DNA of 64,000 nucleotides from Stenotrophomonas terrae (GCF_001431465.1 NZ_LDJJ01000033.1:124001-188000); one strand, 5' to 3'; numbered from the stretch's first letter, positions 54,404 to 64,000 are shown. The notes: generated by a model not told the origin, from the letters alone. Made by a program: numbers and translations.

Positions 54404-56128
54404 CTACTTGCCCGCGCTCAGCCAACGCACCAGGGAACCGGCGCTCGCGTACTGGCGGACCACGGCCTGGTAGCCATCAAAGCGGCTGGAGACCTCGCCA
54501 ATCTGGTTGTTGTAGTGCTCGCTTTCCGAAGACAGCACATCCAGCAAGGTACGCCGGCCCAGGTGATACCACTGCTCGTAGAAGGCGCCGCGGATCTTGT
54601 CTGACTCCAGCACCAGCCCGCGATACAGGTCGGCGCGGTCGGCCAATGAGCGCGCATCCTGATTGGCAGCGCGGATGCGATGCTCCAGATCCTGCACCTG
54701 CTGCTCCGCTCCCATCCAACCGGCCTGCGCACGCTGCCTGGCTGCTTGTTCCGACGCGCGTCCCGAGCCGCCGCGGAAGGCGCTCCACGACAGCGTCAGC
54801 CCGGTCTGCCACGCCGACTCGCGCCCATAAATATCTTCACCGGTACTCTTGCTCACCACCCAGTTCACCTGCGGGCGTAGCGCCGAGCGCACCGCGTCGG
54901 CTTGCATATCGGCCGAGCGCGCTGATGCCTTGGCCTGCAGCACCGTCGGGTGATGCATGGACTCGCCCAGCAACCAGCTGAGTTCCGGCAAGCGCATTTC
55001 CCAGTACTGGGAACCGGGCAAGGACGGCAATGGGCGGTCGCCCACCATCCTGCGCAGGTTGATTTCGATATCGCGGGTCTTGGATTCGGCAGTGCTGCGC
55101 GAAGCCTCGGCCTGCAGCAGGCGTGCCCGTGCCTGGGTCAGCTCACTCACCCGGCCGGAGTCCACCGCAACAATGCCTTCCAGCATTTTCACCAACTCGA
55201 CCATACGGTCGACATAGCGCTGGCTGGTTTCCACCACAATGCGCTGCTTGGCCAATTCGATCAGGTTGGAGGTGACGTCGTAGGCAGAAGATTCCAACTG
55301 CGCCTGCACTGCCGAGTCAGCTGCGTCGGCCAGGTGCGAGCGGCTCTCTATGGTTTTACGCACGCGCCCCCAATCAAACAGGGTCGTAGTGATGCCCAGC
55401 GTCAGTGACGGATCCGCGGTGCCCGATGCAGCAGTGGCACCAAACTCGCGGGACAGCCCACGTGCACTGATATCCAACTGCGGATAGCGCTGCCCTTTCG
55501 CCTCGGCGATGTCCGCCTTGGAAGCGGCGTACTGTGCCAACGCGCCAGCTACAGCCGGGCTACGCCCGGCAGCGGCGTCGACCATGTGCAGGAACATCTC
55601 GCGCAGTTCGGCCTCCGGCACCTGGCCTTTGCCTGCGATCACGGCAGCAGCTGCCGTACCGCCCGGGATCGGGGCGGGAACCGCCAGCTGCATTGCCGGC
55701 GACGGCACTGAAACAGGCCCAGCCTCCGCTGCAATATTCACAGGAGCAACGTCGGTGGAAACGTCCGGGGCCTGCGGCGGCACAACTGACAGCCGCTCGA
55801 ACACCAGCAGCTCATCGATGCTCGGTCCCGTCGCAGGCAGCGCCAGACTCTCGCGTACAGACTGCACCACCGCAGAAGGCGTGGTCGCGCTACCTGCGCT
55901 GGCGCCCGCAGCGTGCTGCTGCGTTGAAACAGCGGGCACCACGCCGGCACCTATATCACCGACGCTGCTGCGCGGCGCAACACGCTCGAACTGCAGCAGA
56001 TCATCGTCAGCCTTCGCCTGACCGCTGATCACCGACATGCAGGCCAATGCAATGACCGAAAAAGTAGCAAGCGGCTTGCGCCCCGTGCTTTTTTTATGGA
56101 CCGCAAAGTCCCTACCGAAACTGCTCAT
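54404..56128 (-). CDS. TolC-family outer-membrane protein of type I secretion (LapE/AggA type)
   Basis: 574 residues from ATG 56128 (GAGG six bases upstream; an earlier ATG adds four residues). The signal sequence ends in SGQAKA, followed by an Ala/Pro-rich region of ~130 residues that is not part of normal TolC, and then two TolC helical repeats. The C-terminal WYHLGRRTLLDVLSSESEHY is characteristic of the LapE/AggA/BapB outer-membrane partners of giant adhesins. The cognate ABC transporter and membrane fusion protein are not in the window. The gene lies ~1.15 kb downstream of the adhesin. Confidence 0.87.
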   Translation of the reverse strand: MSSFGRDFAVHKKSTGRKPLATFSVIALACMSVISGQAKADDDLLQFERVAPRSSVGDIGAGVVPAVSTQQHAAGASAGSATTPSAVVQSVRESLALPATGPSIDELLVFERLSVVPPQAPDVSTDVAPVNIAAEAGPVSVPSPAMQLAVPAPIPGGTAAAAVIAGKGQVPEAELREMFLHMVDAAAGRSPAVAGALAQYAASKADIAEAKGQRYPQLDISARGLSREFGATAASGTADPSLTLGITTTLFDWGRVRKTIESRSHLADAADSAVQAQLESSAYDVTSNLIELAKQRIVVETSQRYVDRMVELVKMLEGIVAVDSGRVSELTQARARLLQAEASRSTAESKTRDIEINLRRMVGDRPLPSLPGSQYWEMRLPELSWLLGESMHHPTVLQAKASARSADMQADAVRSALRPQVNWVVSKSTGEDIYGRESAWQTGLTLSWSAFRGGSGRASEQAARQRAQAGWMGAEQQVQDLEHRIRAANQDARSLADRADLYRGLVLESDKIRGAFYEQWYHLGRRTLLDVLSSESEHYNNQIGEVSSRFDGYQAVVRQYASAGSLVRWLSAGK

Positions 56129-57283
56129 CTGCAACCTCAAATGTTTTCACTCCCTGCATAAGGAAGATTTCTTACCCGGGCAAAAATGGGATTCCAACGA
56201 GAGGTTCGGTAATTTCTCCAGCGATATCGCTCAGGACATTTCCGACCAAACGTGCCAATAACCAAGGTGCATGCCGCAATGGCGCCACTTGGAACAAGCT
56301 GCCTTGCCCGGCACAGCTTCGATGGGGCGCAAGCATAGAAATACGCGCCCCCCAAATACATGGGACACGTCCTAATTGCATGCCATATGCCAGTTCAAAA
56401 CTTCTCTGTGCACCATCACTGGCGCACGAGCAATTCCGCGAAAAGAGCGCAAAAATTGCCAGGAAAGACCGTTGAGACCGCAGCCAGGCTGCGTACCACA
56501 ACAACCCACATCACTTCGCTGAACGTCGCCGATCACTACATCGAGCCACCTCGACCCTTACCGAATCCAGGGGCGTCGATTCTGAATTTCCGGTGGAGGG
56601 AATCGCCCGTACCCCGGCGAATATCTTCGGCTACCCGGGCAGAAGAGTGTGAAGTAGAGAACGACTTCGATAAATGAGAATCGACCTGTTTGCCTGCTAC
56701 GTTCGGGCGTAGATCGCAGCTGCGCCATTGGCAAATAGAAGTGCCAAGAGCATCAACGTGCTCAACCGACGGAAGGATGAAAGTGAAGCAGATAGCTGCC
56801 GGTCGATACACGGCCAAGCCCTTCCCCCAGCGGCGAATTGCCTGCTGAAGCGTCACAACAAATGGTTCCTCACCCGACTCCGGGCAGAGTGCCGCCCGTT
56901 TCCAGGTCCGGCAGGCAGTGTCATCGTAGCCCGGGTAAGCGCAGCGTACGCGGGACCATGCGGCCAACGATGTTGCCGGTTGCCTACGAACAGCCCCGGG
57001 TGCGCTGCGCTTACCCGGGCTACCTCACAGCGGACGACCTTCCATTCTTCATCCTGTCCTGAAGAGAATGCCGGATGCAGCTCCCTTTCTTGAACACGAT
57101 TGAATCCAAAAATTCCAGCACGCAAGAGAGCTACGCACTCAGCTCATCGGGCCTATTCCTGCCCTTCTTGCCATGGACGCTGTGCCAGCTCACCCACCGA
57201 TTTGAGTCGAGGAGTGAGCCGGCACAGACGGCCCTGGGTAGTGGAGAGCCGCAGCGCGGCACTCCGTTCACCCATCACTTCAA
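56129..57283. other. 1.15-kb spacer between adhesin and TolC-like gene
   Basis: No convincing gene: the short open frames here have no domain, start context or codon pattern resembling the neighbours. It includes a GTAG...CTAC palindromic pair (56926-57023), listed separately, and the TolC-gene promoter region (56129-56300), which is AT-richer. It may be the remains of a deleted gene or a regulatory region. Confidence 0.5.
56926..57023. repeat. GTAG/CTAC palindromic intergenic repeat
   Basis: GTAGCCCGGGTAAGCGCAGC at the left and its near-exact complement ending in CTAC at the right enclose ~55 bp, with a weaker inner copy. It has the same GTAG head as the SMAG family but a different stem sequence. 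Confidence 0.75.
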
Positions 57284-59398
57284 TCAGCCAGCCAACTGCT
57301 GGTCAAGCAGATAGCCCGCTTCAAGCGCCCCGGCCGAGTTCCACTGCTGCGCTTCCTGCGGCTGGTTTCCGCCGACGGCCCAGCTGTCCTGCGCATCTGC
57401 TTCCAGCGCCCCCTGCAGATCAACAACCGACAGTGGTTCCGCCGCAGCCACCGGCTGTGCAGCACCTTCAGCGAAGAACTCGACAGTGTCCCCGGACAAC
57501 AAATCCTGCACGGACAAGGGCAGCTCGCTGCTGGTCTTATCCGTCATCGACCTGGTCGCCATAGTTACGTACACCGACCATTCCTCAGACGCGACGCCGA
57601 TGTTGCCGGCCACATCGAAGGCATGGAAGGTGAACACATGCTCGCCATAGCGCAGATTCTCGCCGCTATAGGTCCAGTTGCCGTCCGCATCAACGGCTGC
57701 AAATCCAACCTCTTCACCACCATCAAAAACGATGATGGTCGAGTTCGGCTCCGCCTTGCCGACAAAGGTCGGGCTGCGGTCATCTGTGGTCTGACCGTTC
57801 TGCAGATCGCCCGTCCATGCACCAACGTTGTCCCGCACCGCCTCAATGGTCGGGCTGTCCGGGGCAACGGTATCCACACGAATGCTGTAAGCATTGCTGG
57901 CCGCACTTTCCGCACCACCTGGACTGACGGCAACTGCGGTGAATGCATGCAAGCCATCAAGCACGGCAACTTCCGTCGTATAGCTCCACCTTCCATTCTC
58001 GCCGACGACAACACTGCCAATTACTGCACCGTCCATGCGGATCTCGATGATCTCACCGGCCTTGCCGTTGCCGTTGATCGTCGGATTCGTATCGTCGGTG
58101 GTACCACCGGCCTGAAGAATACCGGTGAACTCGCCGACGTCGTCGCGGATATTGGTGATCTTCGGCGTAGTCGGCACCGTGGTATCAACGATGACGTCAA
58201 AGGCATCCGAGGGCTGGCTGAGGTTTCCGGCGGCATCCAATGCCTCGACGCTCAGCTTGTGCTCGCCATCAATCAAGCCTGCAGGCGGTTCGAACACCCA
58301 CTTGCCATCGCTGCCGGCCACCACGCGCCCAAGCTCGGTATCACCGTCCTTGATGATCACGGTGCTGCCCGCCTCGGCGCTGCCGCGGATGGTCGGCTTG
58401 GCATCGTCGGTAGTTGCACCCGACGCCAGGTTGCCGGTGCGCGCACCATGGTCGTCGTATACCGCCTCGATCACCGGCTTGTCCGGTGCGATGGTGTCGA
58501 TGACGATCGCAAAGGGACTCGATGCGGCGCTCATATTGCCCGCCTTGTCTTCTGCAGTAACAGTGAAGGCATGCGCACCATTGAGCAACGGCGGACTCGG
58601 CGTGAAGCTCCAGTTGCCCAGCGCATCCACCACCGCATTGCCCAACAGGCTGCCGTTGTCATAGATGTACACGGTGCTGTTGGCCTCGGCCTTACCGGAC
58701 AGGGCCGGCGTGGTGTCATCGGTGCTCTGCCCCTGGCTCAATGCGCCCTGCGGCGCGCCCACGTCGTCAAATACCTGGACGATGGTCGGGACGCCCGGCG
58801 GGGTCACATCGATGCTGAAGTCGAACTCGGAACTGCGCTCGCTTTCGCCGTTGGCGACGGTGGTTACCGTGGCAGTCAGCGCGTGCGGACCGGCACCCAA
58901 GGCAACCGGCACAGTGAACGACCACTTCTTGTCGGCGCCAACAAGCGCTTCACCCAGCAATACATCGCCTTCATAGATCTTGACCGTACCGCCAGCGGTA
59001 GCCGTGCCGTGCAAGGTCGGGGTGGTGTCGTCGGTCACGCCGCCCTTGGCGATGGCACCGGTGATACTGCCAGCATCATCGGTGGCACCGTCGATGCTGA
59101 CTTCGAGCTTGGAGGTATCGACAATGAACTCGATGACGTCCGACTTCTGGCTGCTGTTACCCGCCTTGTCCACGACCTGGTAGTTGAGCTTGTGCTGGCC
59201 ATCAACAAGCACCGGCGACGGGGTGAAGGTCCACGCGCCACTGGCATCGGTCGCGGCGCGGCCGATCTCCACGCCATCGTCATAGATGACGACAGTTGCG
59301 TTCGGCTCGGCAGTACCACTGAAGGTCGGCGTGCTGTCATCAGTGGTGGTGCCGCTGGTGATAACACCGGTAATGCTGCCGGCGTCATCCCACAGGGT
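57284..59398 (-). pseudogene. Giant Ig-repeat adhesin, C-terminal fragment (frame C)
   Basis: An open frame running from the junction near 59400 to a natural stop at 57284, with no good start of its own (first in-frame initiator GTG 59272). It encodes six ~100-residue Ig-like repeats of the type DDxGxxTG...TDDxxPTxxGxA...GxWxFTP...DxAGNxS, then a unique tail (SSELPLSVQDLLSGDTVEFF... ending LLDQQLAG) that probably holds the type I secretion signal. It would be the cell-distal end of the secreted protein. The upstream part is in two other frames, so as written it cannot be translated with its N-terminus. Confidence 0.82.
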
Positions 59399-60338
59399 TG
59401 CATCGGCGGGTATCCTTGATGATCACGGTGGTATTGGGGTCAGCGGTACCGCTGAACACCGGCTTGTTGTCGTCGGTGACATCGCCCGGATTCAGGAAGC
59501 CCTTCTGGTCACCCTGATCGTCATACACGGTCTCGATCACCGGCGTGTTCGGCACGTCGCTGTTGATCGTGATTACGTACTCATCGGACGGGCCAGAGCT
59601 GTTGCCGGCCGGATCCGTCATCACCACTTCGAATGCATGCTCACCCTGATCCAGCGGCTGCTCCGGCGTGAACGACCACGTGCCGTCCTCGCCCACCAGC
59701 ACTTCGCCGATGACCGTGCCATTGTCGCTGATGGTGACGGTATCACCTGCGTCGCCCTTGCCCGACAGCGTGGGCTTGGTGTCGTCAGTGGTTTCGCCGT
59801 TCTTGACCGGGCCGGTGACAGCCCCTTGGTCATCGATGATGCTTTCGATGCCACCATTGGTCGGCGGCGTGGTGTCGACAATGATCACAAACTCATCGGA
59901 CGGACCACTGCTATTGCCCGTCGGGTCGGTAACCACAACCTCGAAGGAATGCTCGCCTTCTTCCAGCGGGTCTTCCGGGGTGAAGGTCCAGGTGCCGTCG
60001 TCGCCAACCTGCACCTCGCCGACGACCTTGCCGTTGTCGATGATGGTCACGGTGTCGCCGGCATCACCCTTGCCCGACAGGGTCGGCTGGCTGTCATCGG
60101 TGACGCCGCCATTGTCCACCGGACCGGTGATCGAGCCCTGGTCGTCGTCGATGCTGCCAACGCCGTTGTTGTCCGGCGGGGTGGTATCGACGATCACCAC
60201 ATATTCATCGGACGGCTTGGACGCATTGCCAGCCGGATCTGTGATTACAACTTCAAATACGTGCTCGCCTTCGCTGAGCGGTGCTTCAGGGGTGAACGAC
60301 CACGTGCCGTCCTCGCCAACCTGCACTTCGCCGATGCA
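59399..60338 (-). pseudogene. Giant Ig-repeat adhesin, middle block of near-identical repeats (frame B)
   Basis: A 940-bp block in a third reading frame encoding about three closely similar Ig-like units (GEVQVGEDGTWSFTPE, TGPVDNGGVTDDSQPTLSGK, SDEYVVIVDTTPP). Both ends fall inside a repeat: it starts at IGEVQV and ends at TTVIIKD, which are consecutive parts of the same unit, so the block looks like a circularly permuted piece of a tandem array. Neither end is in frame with its flank. Exact 10-bp inverted copies of TGCATCGGCG mark the two borders. This is what a collapsed repeat in an assembly, or an invertible/rearranged cassette, would look like. Confidence 0.75.
59399..60338. repeat. Inverted repeats bounding the middle adhesin block
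   Basis: TGCATCGGCG at 59399-59408 and its exact reverse complement CGCCGATGCA at 60329-60338 coincide with the two places where the reading frame breaks. Flanking bases do not extend the match. Part of the right copy also occurs in ordinary repeat units, so chance is possible. Confidence 0.6.
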
Positions 60339-63300
60339 CGAGTTTCGAGTTGTATACGTAGTCGCCTGCTGCGTACTCACCAGAAGCATGCATATAGATC
60401 AGTAGCGAGCCACTCTGGGTGGTGATGGTAAGCAGGCCGGTGGCGGGATCATACTTTGCCTTGGTTGTCTCGTTGACATTGCTCATCACCAGCGAGTTGC
60501 CTGGCGCAACCCGGAACGTTCCACCCTCGAAGCTGATCTGGGTCAGGTACTCATTGCCGTCCAGAGTCAGCTTTGCATCGTTGTCCAGCACGTTGCCAGC
60601 GACGCTGTCACCGACTGCCGAGCCGAGCAGGATTTCCGGCATCATCTCCGCCGTTGGCATGTCGATGGCCTCACCGCCCGTCGCCAGCCAATGGAAGGAA
60701 TAGTCATAGCTGTGTGGGAAAGACAGGAACGAGATCGGGGTGGACTGGATCGGCGTGGCCAGCGTTGCGCTGCCGGTGGGGTTGAGCAGCATCGCCTGCC
60801 ATTGATCAGCCGTCGCCTGGCTCAGGGAGTTCTGAGCGTCCCCCAGGATGAATACCTGGCTGGGGCCGTTACCGAGCAGATGGTCGGCCTTGATACTGTT
60901 CATCGCGGCCTTGATGGCGGTCTCATAGCTTGGGGCGCCATAGCCACCCAGAGCATCCACTGCGGCGATGTACTTGATGTAGTCCGCATCGCTGCTGCTG
61001 CTGAATGCGTACTTCACCGGGGTGGTGTTCGCCATGGTCAGCATGGTCAACATGATGGGCGCACCATCTGCAGCAAGCAGGTACTCGCTCGCCAACTTCT
61101 TGAGCGCTTCCTTCACCGAGGCGATAGGGGTAGCCATGCTGCCCGAGTTATCAATGACCAGCGTGGTATTGAACTTCACCTCCCCGCTTCCCAGTTCGGA
61201 CGGATAGTCGTCACCGTTCTGGACCACACTGAAATCAAACCGATCCGATGGCTGGCTGATCTTGCCATCGACGGTCACCGACTCGGCGGTAAGCACATGC
61301 GCCCCTTCAGCCAGATTCGCCGCAGGGGTGAATGTCCATTTTCCTTCGGCATCGGCCTGTACGCGGCCAATTTCGACGCCATGGTCCCGGATGATCACCG
61401 TACTGCCGGCATCAGCGGTGCCGCTGATATCGGGGCGGTAGTCATCGGTTTCATCGCCAGAAACAAGCAGGCCCGTCTTGCTGCCAATGTCGTCATAGAC
61501 GCTGTCGATGGTTGGCTTGGTTGCTTGAACCGTATCGATGGTGATGGCGAATGGATCAGAAGCCTCGCTCAGGTTGCCGGCCTTGTCTTCGGCAGTCACG
61601 GTGAAGATGTGCGTATCGTCGTTCAGCGGCAGCGCCGGGGTGAACGTCCAGCTGCCATTGGTATCGGCCAGCGTTGAACCCAGCAACTTGCCGTTGTCAT
61701 GGATGTGCACCGTGCTACCCGCCTCGGCCTTGCCGGACAGGGTTGGCGTGGCGTCATCGGTACGCCCGTCGCGCTCTACCAGGCCCACGACCGCGCCGAC
61801 ATCATCGAGCACCTGCTCGATGCTGGGCTGCAGGGGTGGCGTCAGATCCACCGTCAGATTGAAGGGCTTGCTGCGCTCGCTCTCGCCCTTGGCAACCAAC
61901 GTGACCGTCGCGTGGAAGGTGTGCGCACCTTCGCTCAGCGCCGGCGGCGTGAACTGCCAGGTGCCGTCCACGTCAGCAGTTACCTGACCCAGCAGTACCG
62001 CCCCCTCGTAGATACTGACGATGCCACCCGCCGTGGCAGAGCCGGTCAGTGTGGGGGTGTTGTCATCGGTGACGGCGCCGCTGAATATTGCACCCTGGAC
62101 GCTGCCTAAATCATCATCCGCGATGAAGATGTTTATCTTCTCCGGGCGTGTATCAACCACAAACTCGAAAGCCGAGGAAGGCTCGCTGGCGTTGCCTGCG
62201 CGATCAATCGCGGCATAACTCAGCAGGTGGGTACCGTCGGCCAAGGGCAGGTCCGGGGTGAAGCTCCAGTTGCCATCGGCGTCAACCTTGGCCGTCCCGA
62301 TCTGCTTCCCCTTGTCGTAGATGATGACGGTGGCATGCGCCTCGGCGGTGCCATCAATGGTTGGCCGATTGTCATCGGTGACCATCTGCTCGCTGATCAC
62401 ACCGGTGATACGGCCTTCGTCATCCAACATGCCGGTGATGAGCGGTGTTTCCGGGACAGACTTGTCTACATGGATCACATACGGCAGGGAGACGTCACTT
62501 ACATCGCCATCCGGATACTCGTGAATGATGGTGATGACATGACGGCCATCGGCCAGCGGCAGGCGCGGGGTAAAGGACCAGTCACCACTGGCATCCGCAA
62601 ACACCTGGCCGATCAGCTCCGAGCCGCGATAGATATGTACCAGAACCCCTTCTTCCGCCTTTCCCACCATCTGCGGGCGGCCATCATCGGTGTAGCCACC
62701 GTTTTCTATGACGCCCTGGATCAGCCCCTGATCGTCCAGCACAGCCGAAATTTCCGGCAGATCATCAATGCCGAAGACCGCGACGGTCTGCACCACCCCG
62801 CCCCCGTTCTCATTCAACGAAACAGAGGTAGATGCAGCACCGGCAACGTTCTCGTCCGCCTGCACTACACCGGCATCCGCAGTCGTCTCTGCTGCAACAT
62901 CCGAAACATGTGCGCCGATATCAGTGCTCCGTCGCTGCACAGTGACATCTGCCCCGGTTTCAGCAGATTCCTGCCCGGGCGCATGTCCAACCGCATCTTC
63001 AAACCGGTCGATCAACACCGGGCTGCTCACGGCACCGGGATACTGCGCTACAGCTGGATGTACGCCTGCATTCGAATCGACCACATCAACCGCATCAGCC
63101 TTCACGGTCGTCGCAACGGCAGGTGCGGTGGCATCGGCGTTGAGAGATGCCAGGCCGAGGGGAGCCAGCGCAGGCAACGCCGGGAGCAGGCTCAACGCAA
63201 CAGGCTCCCCCTGCCCCGCTTCACCGGCGCCGGCCAATCTCAACTTGGCAACGGCCGGGTATTCCTCATACCTGCCTTGACTGCCGATACCCAGCAACTG

Positions 63301-63555
63301 CGACTGGCCGGCGAAGAAATCCTCGATGGTCAACCAGGCATCCTCGCTACCGGGAACATGCTGCGTGAGCACCAGATCATCGCCTGATCGTTCCACGGTA
63401 ACGCCTACTGCCGCGCTCTCCTTGTCCGCCTCAGCCAACACGTAACGCGCGCCCTTGATCGCACTGATGCGGGCACGCCCGTCCGCATTCAACGTACTGA
63501 AGCCCAGGGAGCCAACCACAGCGTCGCCACTAGCCACCGATATCATCGCAGTCAT
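60286..63555 (-). CDS. Giant Ig-repeat/vWA surface adhesin, N-terminal fragment (frame A)
   Basis: 1089 codons from ATG 63555 as the frame stands; authentic adhesin sequence ends near 60339 and the last ~18 residues are read out of frame. An N-terminal BapA-prefix-like domain (first ~105 residues, SVASGDAVVGSLGFSTLNAD...LTIEDFFAG) lacks a Sec signal, as in type I-secreted adhesins. An Ala/Val-rich linker follows, then five Ig-like repeats, a von Willebrand A domain with MIDAS motif DNSGSM, and the beginning of a further C-terminal module (YDPATGLLTITTQSGSLLIY) cut off at YVYNSK. I see no clear LapG di-alanine site. It would be a cell-surface or biofilm adhesin exported with the TolC-like protein. 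Confidence 0.85.
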   Translation of the reverse strand: MTAMISVASGDAVVGSLGFSTLNADGRARISAIKGARYVLAEADKESAAVGVTVERSGDDLVLTQHVPGSEDAWLTIEDFFAGQSQLLGIGSQGRYEEYPAVAKLRLAGAGEAGQGEPVALSLLPALPALAPLGLASLNADATAPAVATTVKADAVDVVDSNAGVHPAVAQYPGAVSSPVLIDRFEDAVGHAPGQESAETGADVTVQRRSTDIGAHVSDVAAETTADAGVVQADENVAGAASTSVSLNENGGGVVQTVAVFGIDDLPEISAVLDDQGLIQGVIENGGYTDDGRPQMVGKAEEGVLVHIYRGSELIGQVFADASGDWSFTPRLPLADGRHVITIIHEYPDGDVSDVSLPYVIHVDKSVPETPLITGMLDDEGRITGVISEQMVTDDNRPTIDGTAEAHATVIIYDKGKQIGTAKVDADGNWSFTPDLPLADGTHLLSYAAIDRAGNASEPSSAFEFVVDTRPEKINIFIADDDLGSVQGAIFSGAVTDDNTPTLTGSATAGGIVSIYEGAVLLGQVTADVDGTWQFTPPALSEGAHTFHATVTLVAKGESERSKPFNLTVDLTPPLQPSIEQVLDDVGAVVGLVERDGRTDDATPTLSGKAEAGSTVHIHDNGKLLGSTLADTNGSWTFTPALPLNDDTHIFTVTAEDKAGNLSEASDPFAITIDTVQATKPTIDSVYDDIGSKTGLLVSGDETDDYRPDISGTADAGSTVIIRDHGVEIGRVQADAEGKWTFTPAANLAEGAHVLTAESVTVDGKISQPSDRFDFSVVQNGDDYPSELGSGEVKFNTTLVIDNSGSMATPIASVKEALKKLASEYLLAADGAPIMLTMLTMANTTPVKYAFSSSSDADYIKYIAAVDALGGYGAPSYETAIKAAMNSIKADHLLGNGPSQVFILGDAQNSLSQATADQWQAMLLNPTGSATLATPIQSTPISFLSFPHSYDYSFHWLATGGEAIDMPTAEMMPEILLGSAVGDSVAGNVLDNDAKLTLDGNEYLTQISFEGGTFRVAPGNSLVMSNVNETTKAKYDPATGLLTITTQSGSLLIYMHASGEYAAGDYVYNSKLVHRRSAGWRGRHVVVHP

Positions 63556-64000
63556 TGTTTTTTCTCGTTGTTGTCGGATTGCTGAAAACGTAAGGCGAAT
63601 CCCGGACCGCTTGCGCTACAGGCGCGATCCTTGCCGGCCACGCTTTTCGCACCGGCGGGCTTACGATTTCCCGTGTGAACCCTGGAGGCGCTTCCGTCCT
63701 CCCTTCGTCGCCTACGGCTTCGCCGCCGCTGCCGACTCGCAGCAGTCCGACAAGCAGTCGTATCTTCGATAGTTGGTTTCACTCGCAAGAACAGTAGGCG
63801 CCATGCCTACCGACAACCATAGGATCGGTCTTAAAAAAAACACGGGCATAGGACATGCTTCCCAAGACAGGGAATAGGCTGTTCGAATCGGAGTGGAGTG
63901 AAGATCCATGCGCACGCCCTGCGCGTCCCCACAGTGCCAGCCACCAGTTTCACTGGTGAAAACAATAAGCCGTAGGGCAGCGCGCTTACATAGGGTTTAT
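63556..64000. other. Upstream region of the adhesin
   Basis: About 445 bp without a secure gene. On the minus strand it carries a stable hairpin with outer stem GCCGG/CCGGC (63633-63656), about 80 bp before the adhesin ATG, and farther out a low-confidence short frame. The adhesin promoter must lie here; I could not identify -10/-35, sigma-54 or sigma-28 boxes. Confidence 0.4.
63712..63849 (-). CDS. Possible 45-residue exported peptide upstream of the adhesin
   Basis: The frame MPVFFLRPILWLSVGMAPTV looks like a signal peptide with possible cleavage at LAS, leaving ~22 residues with three cysteines (YDCLSDCC). A GGGAAG lies about eight bases upstream. A T8 run falls inside the signal region. 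Length and composition alone cannot prove it; it may be chance. Confidence 0.2.
   Translation of the reverse strand: MPVFFLRPILWLSVGMAPTVLASETNYRRYDCLSDCCESAAAAKP

Noticed and set aside
56172-56967. Two minus-strand open frames of 110 and 143 codons in the adhesin-tolC spacer
   Set aside because: No ribosome sites or domains, odd composition (W/R/C-rich), and one runs through the GTAG palindrome.
59286-60425. Plus-strand open frame of 379 codons across the adhesin middle block, as if the block were coding in the other direction
   Set aside because: The minus strand encodes clear Ig-like repeats there; the plus frame is their shadow and is repetitive only because they are.
1-64000. Insertion sequences, integrases, tRNA genes or prophage remnants
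   Set aside because: None could be recognised; the only repeated elements are short palindromes and the MCP duplication.

Overview
The window is high-GC gammaproteobacterial DNA, most likely from a Stenotrophomonas-like member of the Xanthomonadaceae. The flagellar/chemotaxis order (fliQ-fliR, flhB-flhA-flhF-flhG-fliA-cheY-cheZ-cheA, motor genes, parA-cheW) is the one I associate with that family. The intergenic GTAG-headed palindromes (GTAGTGCCGAGC...GCTCGGCA) match the SMAG repeat family described in S. maltophilia. No rRNA, tRNA, CRISPR array, transposase or integrase was recognised.

Left end (1-9551): the tail of an amino-acid permease, a Tat-exported GH43 glycosidase, and a five-gene minus-strand export operon (membrane fusion protein, double ATPase, two permeases, outer-membrane factor). 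The operon diverges from a CecR-type TetR regulator, with a near-perfect AT palindrome between them. This block sits where fliP would be expected, so fliQ-fliR are separated from fliP and start from their own sigma-54-type promoter.

Flagellar and first chemotaxis block (9734-26862): fliQ, fliR, a MHYT-GGDEF-EAL protein with eroded catalytic motifs, then flhB-flhA-flhF-flhG-fliA-cheY-cheZ-cheA as a tightly packed run. After a repeat-rich spacer come motA/motB-type stator genes, a ParA-like ATPase and a CheW-domain protein. The last two resemble the ParC/ParP polar array-positioning pair, and cheA carries two copies of an acidic motif that could be its docking site.

Second chemotaxis block (27201-47593): STAS-cheY-cheA, five MCP genes, a YcgR-like PilZ protein, cheW, a small exported OB-fold-like protein, and mcp5-cheR-cheD-cheB. 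I find sigma-28 (FliA)-type promoters, roughly TAAA or TCAA-N15-GCCGATAN, in front of most transcription units here and in front of motA. This suggests FliA, itself encoded in the window, drives the late genes. Four of the five MCPs end in a xWxxF pentapeptide like the CheR/CheB tether of enteric MCPs.

Right end (47619-64000, all minus strand): a BvgS/EvgS-like hybrid kinase, its NarL-type response regulator frameshifted at a run of eight G, two OmpA-domain proteins, a TolC/LapE-type outer-membrane protein, and a very large Ig-repeat/vWA adhesin of the type I-secreted kind that is broken into three frames. The middle adhesin block is bounded by a 10-bp inverted repeat. This end looks like a surface-adhesion locus with its own sensory regulator. 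The breaks could be biological (phase variation or decay) or assembly error in repeats, and I cannot decide which from the sequence alone.
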